From Flavobacteriales bacterium (GTDB lineage Bacteria > Bacteroidota > Bacteroidia > Flavobacteriales_F > PHOS-HE28), in NCBI GenBank assembly GCA_016703005.1, contig JADJCX010000005.1, positions 1 through 64,000 on the forward strand: a DNA stretch of 64,000 nt, given 5' to 3'. The notes beneath the pieces are model-generated. The model made no database searches, had not been told where the DNA came from, and saw nothing but the letters and a program-made list of their open reading frames with translations. Made by a program: the position numbers and the translations under genes. Positions within the stretch are counted from its first letter, which is position 1. Each line of letters starts with the position of its first letter. This document shows, piece after piece, positions 43,560 to 51,739 of the stretch.

Positions 43560-43600
43560 AGGGTAAATTGTGGAGATGCGGTAAATGTGGAAATGAAAAG
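43560..43600 (-). repeat. CACATTT/CATCTCCACA leader repeat before the MBL gene
   Basis: On the minus strand CATTTCCACATTTACCGCATCTCCACAATTTACCCT runs straight into the ATG at 43559. Related runs sit in front of mpl and the phosphodiesterase gene. Confidence 0.45.
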
Positions 43601-43663
43601 GGCACTGAACACTACGGCGTGAACAGGTATGTCTGCACGCAGTCGCTATTCGCTCGCGCGGCC

Positions 43664-43698
43664 ATCACATTTGCACATCTTCCACCTCTGCACATCTC
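43664..43698 (+). repeat. CACATCT leader repeat before mpl
   Basis: CACATTTGCACATCTTCCACCTCTGCACATCTCC ends four bases before the mpl ATG. It is made of 10-12 base units, CACATCT or CACATTT plus spacer. Confidence 0.45.
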
Positions 43699-43701
43699 CG
43701 T

Positions 43702-45069
43702 ATGTCCTTCCAACGCGTCCATTTCATCGCCATAGGCGGCAGCGCCATGCACAATCTGGCCATTGCCCTGCACCAGAAGGGCTGTTCAGTAACGGGCAGC
43801 GATGATGAGATCTTCGAACCGAGCCGCAGTCGCTTGGACCGCTTGGGTTTGATGCCGGATCAGTTGGGCTGGCATCCGGAAGACATCACTTCCGACATTG
43901 AGGCCGTGATATTGGGAATGCATGCCCGCGCGGATAATCCTGAACTGAAGCGCGCACAGGAGTTGGGCATTCCAGTCTTCAGCTACCCGGCGTTCTTCTA
44001 CGAGCAGACCAAGGACAAGACGCGTGTGGTGATCGGTGGCAGTCATGGCAAGACGACCATCACGAGCATGATCGTGCATGTGCTGCGGAAGTGCAACGTG
44101 GAGTTCGATTACCTCGTTGGCGCACAGCTCGACGGCTTCGATTGCATGGTGCGCTTGAGCGCGACCAGCAAGGTGGCCGTGATCGAAGGTGATGAATACT
44201 TGGCCAGCACCCTGCAACCCGTTCCGAAGTTCCACCGCTACAAACCCGATATCGCGCTCATCAGCGGTATCGCATGGGACCACATCAATGTCTTCAAGAC
44301 TTTTGAGAGTTATGTGGACCAGTTCAGGATCTTCATCCAGTGCATTGAGGCGGGCGGCAAACTGATCTATTGCGCGGAGGATGGCGAAGTGAGGAAACTC
44401 GCTGAGGAACCCGAGGTGAAGGATGCGAAAGTTGCTTACGGTATTCCGCCGCACCGCATAGAGAACGGCGTTACCGTGCTGGAGACCTCACAAGGTGATG
44501 TGACGCTGGAAGTCTTCGGGAAGCACAACCTCCAGAATCTGGAAGGCGCACGCCACGTGTGCCATCAGCTGGGCATCGGCGACAAAGAGTTCTACTTAGC
44601 CATCGCGACTTTCCACGGTGCCGCAAAGCGCTTGGAGAAACTAGCTGAGCACGGCGCCCGTGTCGTCTTCAAGGACTTCGCACATTCTCCGAGCAAACTA
44701 ACCGCCACGGTGCAAGCGGTGCGTGAGCAGTTCCCCGATCGCAAACTCACGGCCTGCATGGAACTGCACACGTACAGCAGCCTGAGCGAAGGATTCTTGG
44801 ATCAATACACCGGTACCATGGATCAAGCGGACAATGCCATCGTTTTCTATGACCCGCACGCGGTTGAACTGAAACGCCTACCACCGATCCCGCTGGAGCG
44901 GATCAAACGCGCCTTCGGTCGGGATGATCTGAGAGTGCTGACAGATCCCATCGAGGTGATGGGCGGTGTGCGTGAAGGCACTGCGGATAAGGCGGTGCTG
45001 CTTATGATGAGCAGCGGCAACTTCGGTGGTCTGGATCAACAGGCACTGGCGGAGGCCTTCATCGCCTGA
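43702..45069 (+). CDS. mpl: UDP-N-acetylmuramate:tripeptide ligase (Mpl)
   Basis: Mur-ligase family enzyme that re-uses the cell-wall tripeptide by joining it to UDP-MurNAc. The 455-residue protein opens with the Rossmann segment FIAIGGSAMHNLAIALHQKGCSVTGSD, has the ATP P-loop GGSHGKTTITSM at about residues 112-123, EGDEYLASTLQPVPKF, SGIAWDHINVF, and the C-terminal domain FKDFAHSPSKLTATVQAVRE and MELHTYSSLSEGF. The combination is characteristic of Mpl and not MurC. The ATG at 43702 follows a repeat leader. Confidence 0.93.
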   Translation: MSFQRVHFIAIGGSAMHNLAIALHQKGCSVTGSDDEIFEPSRSRLDRLGLMPDQLGWHPEDITSDIEAVILGMHARADNPELKRAQELGIPVFSYPAFFYEQTKDKTRVVIGGSHGKTTITSMIVHVLRKCNVEFDYLVGAQLDGFDCMVRLSATSKVAVIEGDEYLASTLQPVPKFHRYKPDIALISGIAWDHINVFKTFESYVDQFRIFIQCIEAGGKLIYCAEDGEVRKLAEEPEVKDAKVAYGIPPHRIENGVTVLETSQGDVTLEVFGKHNLQNLEGARHVCHQLGIGDKEFYLAIATFHGAAKRLEKLAEHGARVVFKDFAHSPSKLTATVQAVREQFPDRKLTACMELHTYSSLSEGFLDQYTGTMDQADNAIVFYDPHAVELKRLPPIPLERIKRAFGRDDLRVLTDPIEVMGGVREGTADKAVLLMMSSGNFGGLDQQALAEAFIA

Positions 45070-45070
45070 G

Positions 45071-45547
45071 CTATCCCAGCTTCCGCAGCACCTTGTGGTG
45101 GAATGCGCCCACCAGCAGTGCGTAAACGATCCCCGCACCCATGAAAGCCACTAGGGTCAGCGTTGCGTAGTTGAATGGCGAGAACATCGTCTCGAAGCGC
45201 TTGCGCGCATCAGCTTCCGCGATCCCATCGGCCACAGCCAAGTCAACGCGCTCGTTGATGTGTATCGGGAAGTACAATGGATCGATCCACACGTAGAGCG
45301 CATATGCGAAGACGGCTATCAGCAGCGCATACACTGCGGCATTGCGGAATCCGGTACGCACCAACATGGGGAAAGTGATGTTGCGATCGGCTTGCATGGC
45401 CCCGCGTTGCACGAAAAAGACCACGAGCAGGAGGGCCAGCAGGTGGATCGGTGAGAACGTGTGCCCATCGACGATCGCTTGGTCGGCGTGCAGCAGCCAG
45501 CGCAGCGTAATGGCAGCGAAGGCTATGAGCAACGTGTAACGCATCAA
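45071..45547 (-). CDS. DUF4199 family membrane protein
   Basis: A 158-residue protein with four hydrophobic helices (LLIAFAAITLRWLL, LLALLLVVFFVQRG, AVYALLIAVFAYALYVW, ATLTLVAFMGAGIVYALLVGAF), matching DUF4199 of Bacteroidota, function unknown. Its start overlaps the rho stop by four bases (ATGA at 45544-45547). Position directly after rho is common in the phylum. Convergent with mpl, one base apart. Confidence 0.83.
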   Translation of the reverse strand: MMRYTLLIAFAAITLRWLLHADQAIVDGHTFSPIHLLALLLVVFFVQRGAMQADRNITFPMLVRTGFRNAAVYALLIAVFAYALYVWIDPLYFPIHINERVDLAVADGIAEADARKRFETMFSPFNYATLTLVAFMGAGIVYALLVGAFHHKVLRKLG

Positions 45548-47511
45548 CCGTTCATGGAGACGAGGAATTCCTCGTTGCTCTTGGTGCCCTCCATGCGGGT
45601 CTTCACGAACTCCATCGCTTCCACCGGGTTCATATCGGCCAAGTGCTTGCGCAGGACCCAGGTGCGCTGTAGCACATCCTTATGGTGCAGCAGATCGTCG
45701 CGGCGTGTGCCACTGCCGAGGATGTCGATGGCAGGGAAGATGCGACGGTTGCTGATCTTCCTATCGAGCTGCAATTCCATGTTGCCCGTGCCTTTGAATT
45801 CCTCGAAGATCACTTCATCCATCTTGCTGCCGGTCTCCGTGAGCGCAGTGGCGAGGATAGTGAGACTTCCACCGTTCTCGATCTTCCGCGCAGCGCCGAA
45901 GAATCGCTTCGGTTTGTGCAACGCGTTGGCGTCCACACCGCCGCTGAGGATCTTGCCGCTGGCTGGTTGTACCGTGTTGTAGGCGCGTGCCAAACGTGTG
46001 ATCGAGTCGAGCAGGATCACCACGTCGTGTCCGCACTCCACCATGGCCTTGGCTTTCTCGAGTACCATGCTGGCCACTTGCACGTGGCGTGTCGCCGGTT
46101 CATCGAAGGTGCTGGCCACCACTTCAGCACGCACGCTGCGCGCCATGTCCGTGACTTCTTCCGGGCGCTCGTCAATGAGCAGCACGATCAAATACACTTC
46201 CGGATGATTCGCAGCGATCGCATTCGCGACGTCCTTCAACAGGATCGTCTTACCGGTTTTTGGTTGCGCAACGATGAGCCCGCGCTGCCCCTTGCCAATG
46301 GGGGCAAAGAGGTCAAGCACACGTGTGCTCAGGTTGCCGCCTTTGGTCGTCAGGTCGAATTTCTCATCAGGGAACAGCGGCGTAAGGAACTTGAACGGCA
46401 CGCGGTCGCGTACCCATTCGGGATCACGGCCGTTGATGCGGTCCACCTTCACCAGTGGGAAAAACTTGTCGCCATCGCGCGGCGGGCGCACGTAACCAGT
46501 AACGGTGTCGCCGGTCTTGAGGCTGTGGTTCTTGATCTGCTGCTGGCTCACGTACACATCATCCGGCGAGGCCAGGTAGTGGTAGTCGCTGCTGCGCAGG
46601 AAGCCGTAGCCATCGGGCATGATCTCCAGCACGCCGTCCGTTTCCACGAACGCATCGAATTGCGGTGGCGGTTCGCGGTGTGGGCGATTGTCCTGACGTT
46701 GATCGTTGCGCTGTTGATCGCCACCGCGTTGATCGTTGGGTTGACGATCGCCTTGATGCTGCGGTTGACGATCACCTTGTTGCTGCTGTTGCGGGCGGTC
46801 GCCATGTGGGCGATCATGGCGTGGGCGATCTTGTTGGCGGTCGCCTTGAGGCTGTCCACCTTGCTGTTGTTGGCCGCCTTGTTGATCTCCCTGCTGGCGG
46901 TCACGGTTCCTGTCGCGGCGATCGTTGCGTCCGCCATCGTTGCGTTGCTGATCTTGGCGTTGCCCACCGGTCGGGGCGTTGTCGCCACCGCCGGAGCCTT
47001 CCAACTTGGCTGCTTGCGGATCGCGCTGTGCCTCGCGTTCGCGGCGCTCACGGAACTCACGTTCGCGCTGTTTGCGGTCCTCGTTCGGGTCCCGGCGCTC
47101 ACCGGCTACAGCAGGTGCATTCTCTTGTGCTGAGCCCGGGTTGTCCCCAGCGGCGCTGGCACTCTTCCGATCGCCTTCGCCCTTCTCACTGTCCTCAGTG
47201 TCGTCATCGTCATCATCCCCGTCTTCATCATCCTCGGAGTCCTCATCATCCTCGTCGTCTTCGTCATCATCCGGCTCGGGATCTTCAACCGGTGGTGGTT
47301 CTTCGTCCGCGATCGCTTCAAGTGCCATCGGGTCTTCGGCGGCTGTCTTCGGCTCGGGAGGGGCGGGCTTCGCTCCCGGGTTCTGCGCCTCAAGGATCTT
47401 GGCGATCGGATCCTGCTTCCGTAGGGTGTCGGCCTTCTTGATGTTCAACTGCTTGGCTATTTCACGTAGCTCGGGCAGCTTCATGTCATTGAGCGCGTTC
47501 GCGTCTTGCAT
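45544..47511 (-). CDS. rho: Transcription termination factor Rho with a long disordered insert
   Basis: RNA-dependent hexameric helicase that ends transcription. At 655 residues it is about 235 longer than E. coli Rho. A Rho N-terminal SAP-like segment (1-45) is followed by an insert: acidic at about 58-108 (nearly all D/E), R/E-rich at 138-162, and Q/R/D/G-rich at 183-283. The RNA-binding cold-shock-like domain comes next (GVLEIMPDGYGFLRSSDYHY). The ATPase has Walker A KTGKT (AQPKTGKTILLK), Walker B VVILLDS, the Q-loop GGVDANALHKPKRFF and EEFKGTGNMEL. Disordered inserts in Bacteroidota Rho can drive phase separation, as shown in Bacteroides thetaiotaomicron. Two stem-loops lie in the leader. 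Confidence 0.96.
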   Translation of the reverse strand: MQDANALNDMKLPELREIAKQLNIKKADTLRKQDPIAKILEAQNPGAKPAPPEPKTAAEDPMALEAIADEEPPPVEDPEPDDDEDDEDDEDSEDDEDGDDDDDDTEDSEKGEGDRKSASAAGDNPGSAQENAPAVAGERRDPNEDRKQREREFRERREREAQRDPQAAKLEGSGGGDNAPTGGQRQDQQRNDGGRNDRRDRNRDRQQGDQQGGQQQQGGQPQGDRQQDRPRHDRPHGDRPQQQQQGDRQPQHQGDRQPNDQRGGDQQRNDQRQDNRPHREPPPQFDAFVETDGVLEIMPDGYGFLRSSDYHYLASPDDVYVSQQQIKNHSLKTGDTVTGYVRPPRDGDKFFPLVKVDRINGRDPEWVRDRVPFKFLTPLFPDEKFDLTTKGGNLSTRVLDLFAPIGKGQRGLIVAQPKTGKTILLKDVANAIAANHPEVYLIVLLIDERPEEVTDMARSVRAEVVASTFDEPATRHVQVASMVLEKAKAMVECGHDVVILLDSITRLARAYNTVQPASGKILSGGVDANALHKPKRFFGAARKIENGGSLTILATALTETGSKMDEVIFEEFKGTGNMELQLDRKISNRRIFPAIDILGSGTRRDDLLHHKDVLQRTWVLRKHLADMNPVEAMEFVKTRMEGTKSNEEFLVSMNG

Positions 47512-47537
47512 GCGGTAAAATGTCGGGAGTGTGTAAG

Positions 47538-47554
47538 CGGTGTGCAGAACACCG
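47538..47554 (-). promoter_or_regulatory. Stem-loop in the rho leader
   Basis: A perfect 6-bp stem CGGTGT/ACACCG with a five-base loop, about 30 bases before the rho ATG. A second stem-loop is at 47606-47630 (GCAAC/GTTGC outside, CCCGG/CCGGG inside). Rho is known to limit its own expression in other bacteria; a role here is inferred. Confidence 0.35.
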
Positions 47555-47725
47555 GTAGAACCGTTTCAGGTCTGAGGAAAGAGACGTTCGTGATCGGGGG
47601 AGAAAGCAACCGCCCGGAACCGGGTGTTGCTGAAGACGGGGACAATGATAAGGGAAATGAGCTTCAAGCAACTTAGGTCCGGGTTGGGGTTAGCTTGATG
47701 TCGATCGCGCTCCATCTTCGCGCCG

Positions 47726-48217
47726 ATGATCCAGCGAAAGCAATCCCTCTTCCTTGCCCTAGCCGCTCTATGCGTGGGGCTCATGTTCCTGTTCCCGATC
47801 GCCAGTTACACCATGGTAGCAGCCGATGACGGGTCGACAGGTTCCGTGGTGTTCGGTGCATTGGGTGTCACGATGAACGGACAAACACCGCTTTTTGCTC
47901 CGGACCCGATCGTGCCCATTTACGCCGTGGCGGCCGTAGCGATCGCCATTTTGCTATTCATCATCTTCCTCTACAAACAGCGGGCGCGCCAAGTGCGCTT
48001 CGCGAATTTCGCCTACATGCTTTTGCTCGGGCTCTTCGCGGCGGTATTCATGGCGGAGCACAGTTTGGGGTCGCTGATGGAAGCCAAGGGCGGGACCCAA
48101 GGTTCATATGGCCTGTCCTATTTCCTTCCGCTGGTCTCGTTGGCCTTTGTCTTTCTGGCCGTGCGTGCCATCAAGGCCGATGAGGCGTTGGTGAAGAGCG
48201 TCGATCGCCTGAGATGA
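47726..48217 (+). CDS. DUF4293 family membrane protein
   Basis: A 163-residue protein of the Bacteroidota family DUF4293, with four hydrophobic helices (SLFLALAALCVGLMFLFPI, IYAVAAVAIAILLFIIFL, FAYMLLLGLFAAVFMAE, SYFLPLVSLAFVFLAVRAIKA) and the conserved MIQRKQSLFL start. Function unknown. It is divergent from rho across 214 bases, which hold the rho leader hairpins but no other gene. Only a near-match promoter (CATCTTCG, CGCC) precedes the ATG. Confidence 0.85.
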   Translation: MIQRKQSLFLALAALCVGLMFLFPIASYTMVAADDGSTGSVVFGALGVTMNGQTPLFAPDPIVPIYAVAAVAIAILLFIIFLYKQRARQVRFANFAYMLLLGLFAAVFMAEHSLGSLMEAKGGTQGSYGLSYFLPLVSLAFVFLAVRAIKADEALVKSVDRLR

Positions 48218-48230
48218 GCGTGCTGCTTGC

Positions 48231-48752
48231 CTAGCCCGCAGCCTTTAGTTCCGACTTTCCACGCGTACCAAGCTCAATGACCTCCAGGCCCGTGAGCTGT
48301 GCGCCATCGATGGAGAAGCGGAGTATGGTGCGCACATGATGGAAGCCATGCCGGCCACAAGCGCCTGGGTTCATGTACAGCATCTTCAAGCGCTCATCGA
48401 ACTTCACCATGCACAGGTGCGAATGCCCACAGATGAAGAGGGTAGGAGGGGAAGCCCGAAGTTCTTGGATCACGTTCCGGTCGTAGCCCGGCGGTCGACC
48501 GCCGATATGGGTCATCCAAATACGCACACCTTCTATAGTGAAGCGCTGGTGTTCAGGGAAGGTCGCACGGGCCTTCGCGTCGTCGATGTTGCCCCATACT
48601 GCGCGCAGCGGTTTCCATTTCCCAAGTTCATCCGTCACACTAAGTCCACCGATGTCGCCAGCGTGCCAGATCTCGTCGCACTGCGCGAAGTGTTCGCGGA
48701 TGCGCGGGTCGAGCCAGCCATGGGTGTCGGAGAGGAGGCCGATGCGGCGCAT
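48231..48752 (-). CDS. YfcE/MJ0936-family metallophosphoesterase
   Basis: A 173-residue binuclear metal phosphodiesterase. All five motifs are visible: GLLSDTHGW (D, H ligands), WHAGDIGG, VWGNID, and ICGHSHL with a later NPGACG. Such proteins hydrolyse phosphodiesters and possibly cyclic nucleotides; the natural substrate is uncertain. A 17-base tandem repeat directly precedes its start codon. Confidence 0.9.
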   Translation of the reverse strand: MRRIGLLSDTHGWLDPRIREHFAQCDEIWHAGDIGGLSVTDELGKWKPLRAVWGNIDDAKARATFPEHQRFTIEGVRIWMTHIGGRPPGYDRNVIQELRASPPTLFICGHSHLCMVKFDERLKMLYMNPGACGRHGFHHVRTILRFSIDGAQLTGLEVIELGTRGKSELKAAG

Positions 48753-48754
48753 GT

Positions 48755-48788
48755 GAGGATGTGAAGATGCGGAGGATGTGAAGATGCG
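48755..48788 (-). repeat. Two tandem 17-base units abutting the phosphodiesterase start
   Basis: GAGGATGTGAAGATGCG occurs twice head to tail (48755-48771 and 48772-48788). On the minus strand it reads CGCATCTTCACATCCTC twice and then runs into the ATG at 48752. It resembles the leaders of the MBL gene and mpl. Confidence 0.6.
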
Positions 48789-48824
48789 AGTGTTGCCTTG
48801 AGCGTGGTCGGTTCCGCCCCTTCT

Positions 48825-48832
48825 ACTTTCGC
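48825..48832 (+). promoter_or_regulatory. Putative -7 promoter element for truA
   Basis: TACTTTCG followed by CGCCCC, about 57 bases before the truA ATG. Confidence 0.4.
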
Positions 48833-48888
48833 GCCCCTCTGGAGCGCCTTTTCATCTCCATTGCTTCCTCATCCCATCCGTGGAGATC

Positions 48889-49629
48889 ATGCCCCGCCAC
48901 TTTCTCGAGATCGTTTTTGATGGTACCGCTTACAGCGGCTGGCAGGTGCAGCCGGGTGATCCGAGTGTTCAGCAAGCAATGGAATCCGCCTTGCGCGTGG
49001 TACTCCGGGAGCCGGACATCGTGGTTACAGGTTGCGGACGTACCGATTCGGGCGTGCATGCCTTGCAGTTCTTCCTCCACTTCGATGCGCGCACCGCAAT
49101 GGATGAGCGCTTGTTGCACAGCCTTAATAGCGTGCTGCCCGAGAGCATTGCCGCCAAGCGCTTCTGGTCGGTTGCGGATAATGCGCACGCGCGCTTCGAT
49201 GCCGTAGAGCGCGGCTATCTCTATCGCGTTCATCACCATAAGGACCCTTTTTTGGAGAACCGCTCCTACCACTTCCGCCCGGCGCTGGATGTGGATGCCA
49301 TGAACGTGGCCTGTGCTCATCTCATCGGTAAACAGGACTTCACCAGCTTCTGCAAGGCCGGGAGCGATAACAAGACGATGCTCTGCGATGTGCGCGCTGC
49401 GCGCTGGGAGCAAGTCGGTGATGGTGTGCAGTTCACCATCTCCGCCGACCGCTTCCTGCGCAACATGGTGCGCGCGATCGTGGGTACATGTCTACGTGTG
49501 GGCAGCGGCGCGAAGCCATCGGAACACATGAAGGAAGTGATCGATGTCCGTGACCGGTCAGCGGCCGGAAAAGGGGCACCGGCTTGTGGTCTCTACTTGC
49601 AGAGGGTCATGTACCCTTACTTGCCATGA
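48889..49629 (+). CDS. truA: tRNA pseudouridine(38-40) synthase TruA
   Basis: Isomerises uridines 38-40 in tRNA anticodon arms. The 246-residue protein contains YSGWQVQPGDPSVQQAME and the catalytic GCGRTDSGVHA with the nucleophilic Asp, followed by FDAVERGYLYRV and the conserved FLRNMVRAIVGT near the C terminus. The ATG at 48889 is preferred over a GTG at 48880, with MPRHFLEIVFDGTAYSGWQ the expected start. Its stop overlaps the ABC exporter start (ATGA at 49626-49629). Confidence 0.95.
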   Translation: MPRHFLEIVFDGTAYSGWQVQPGDPSVQQAMESALRVVLREPDIVVTGCGRTDSGVHALQFFLHFDARTAMDERLLHSLNSVLPESIAAKRFWSVADNAHARFDAVERGYLYRVHHHKDPFLENRSYHFRPALDVDAMNVACAHLIGKQDFTSFCKAGSDNKTMLCDVRAARWEQVGDGVQFTISADRFLRNMVRAIVGTCLRVGSGAKPSEHMKEVIDVRDRSAAGKGAPACGLYLQRVMYPYLP

Positions 49630-51499
49630 GCGCGGAAAGTGCTAGCGGCAAAGCGTTCGATCTCGGTCTGTTCCGGCGGGTGATGGCTTTTGTGAAGCCG
49701 TACAAGAAGATCTTCTGGCTCGCATTCGTACTCACTATTCTGCTCAGCGTAGTTGGTGTTGTCCGGCCGATCATCCTCGGTTGGGTGGTGGATATCGCTT
49801 CCACCGATCCATCAACCATAGTGGGCCCGGGCATTGAACTGGACCTGGGCCACAAGGCAATGCGTTGGACATCGCAGGCGATGGTCACAGTGTTCGGCGC
49901 TGGTACTGCCAACATTCTGCTCGGTATCGTTCTTCTGGTGATCGCACTGCTGGTCGTTGAAACCGTAATGCAGTTCTACCAAGCCTTCTGGACCAACTGG
50001 CTGGGACAAGCCGTGATGCTGGATCTGCGTGACAAACTGTATGCGCACGTTGTGCAGTTCCGGTTACGCTATTTCGATCGCACGCCGATCGGAACGCTCG
50101 TTACCCGCGTCATCAGCGACTTGGAGACGATCGAGGACATCTTCAGTCAAGGTCTGCTCATGATCCTCGGTGATCTTCTGAAGTTGCTCGTGGTGATCAT
50201 CGTGATGTTCGCGATCAACTGGAAACTGGCGCTGTTGAGCCTGGCTCCCGTGCCGATCCTATTGTGGGCAACGAACGTTTTCAAGAACAGCATCCGCAAG
50301 AGCTTCCAGGATGTGCGCACGCAAGTGGCGCGGCTCAATGCCTTCGTGCAAGAACACATTCAAGGCATGAGCATCGTGCAGTTGTTCGGCAAGGAAAAGG
50401 AAGAGCAGGAAAAATTCCAACGCATCAACGACGAGCACAACGATGCCAACATCCGCAGCGTTTGGGCATACAGCGTTTTCTTCCCGGTGGTCGAAATACT
50501 CGCAGCACTTTCGCTTGCGCTGCTGGTGTGGTGGGGTGTTGGTGGTGTAGTGTCGGATGAAGTGAGCTACGGAGATCTTGTGGCCTACATCATGTTCATC
50601 AACCTGCTTTACCGTCCCATACGGCAATTGGCCGATCGCTTCAATGTGCTGCAAATGGGCATGGTAGGCAGCGAGCGTGTCTTCAAGGTGCTGGATACGG
50701 AAGCCGCGATCGAGGATGTTGGAACGCTTTCGGCAACAGCGTTACGCGGCGAGATCGACGTGAAGGGACTTTGGTTCGCATACGGCGATGCACCGGCTGA
50801 TGACAATGGTGCTGCTGAACCGGATTGGGTGTTGAAAGACATCAACTTAAAGGTGAAGGCCGGTGAAATGGTTGCGCTCGTGGGAGCGACCGGAAGCGGA
50901 AAGAGCAGCATCGTGAACGTGCTGAGCAGAGCCTACGAATTCCAACGGGGCAGTGTGCTCGTTGACGGGCACGATATCCTGAGCTATCGCCTTGATGCGA
51001 TCCGGCGGAGCATCAGCGTGGTGTTGCAGGACGTATTCCTGTTCAGTGATACGGTGCACAACAACATCACGTTGAATGATCCCGCGATCACGCGCGAGGA
51101 GGTGATGGCAGCCGCGCAAGCCGTTGGTGCCCATGCCTTCATCATGCAGTTGCCGATGGGATACGATACAAGCGTGCAGGAACGCGGCAGCGTGCTCAGT
51201 ACCGGTCAGCGGCAACTCATTGCCTTCATCCGTGCCTACGTGCACAAGCCGGTCATAATGGTGCTGGATGAAGCCACCAGCAGCGTGGATAGCATCAGCG
51301 AGCAATGATCACCACTGCAACAGAGCAGCTGACCAAGGGACGTACGAGCATCGTGATCGCGCACCGCTTGAGCACGGTCCAGTTCGCCGACCGGATCATC
51401 GTACTGGACAAAGGCCGGATCATTGAGCAAGGTGATCATCAAGAATTGCTGGCCCTCGGCGGTACCTACAAGCGGCTGTACGACCTGCAATTCAGGTGA
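49626..51499 (+). CDS. ABC exporter (membrane and ATPase domains fused), one frameshift
   Basis: A half-size type I (MsbA/BmrA-like) exporter of about 624 residues: six transmembrane helices (residues 20-330), then the nucleotide-binding domain with Walker A GATGSGKSS, Q-loop VLQDVFLFSD, signature-like LSTGQRQLIAF, Walker B VIMVLDEATSSVDS and H-loop IVIAHRLST. The signature reads LSTGQ and not LSGGQ. The frame stops at 51308 because one base is missing near 51304; the remainder resumes as MITTATEQLTKGRT in the next frame. This is probably a sequence error since every motif is intact. Coupled to truA by an ATGA overlap. The substrate is not known; lipid or drug export is typical. Confidence 0.9.
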
Positions 51500-51739
51500 T
51501 AGGGTTTTATTCAACCTCGTTCCCCGGGACTTGTCGCGCCGTGGACAGGACATACAGTGAGTATCGCGCTAACGGGACAACGACAGCTGGACATGCCTCG
51601 TCTGCGCAGCAGCCGATCAATTGTTATTGCGGACCTTCGAATGCTCCAACCCTTTCGACCGACCGCTGAACCGCCTGAACCGGGCACTTTGCACTTCATT
51701 TGCAGCACTATGCACATGTTCACCAAGACGATGAGTTCA
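51500..51739. other. Spacer before the T9SS array
   Basis: About 240 bases between the ABC exporter and the first array gene. It contains no gene I can support. The frame of the secreted protein stays open upstream to 51557, but its composition changes before the signal peptide. Only weak promoter-like TTTGCAC words are seen. Confidence 0.5.

Noticed and set aside
45682..47133. Long open frame of 483 codons on the plus strand opposite rho
   Set aside because: It mirrors the biased codon composition of the rho insert; the translation is low-complexity Val/Ala/Leu-rich and rho is certain on the other strand.
48755..48788. Tandem repeat as a CRISPR-like array
   Set aside because: Only two 17-base units without spacers, and no cas genes in the window.
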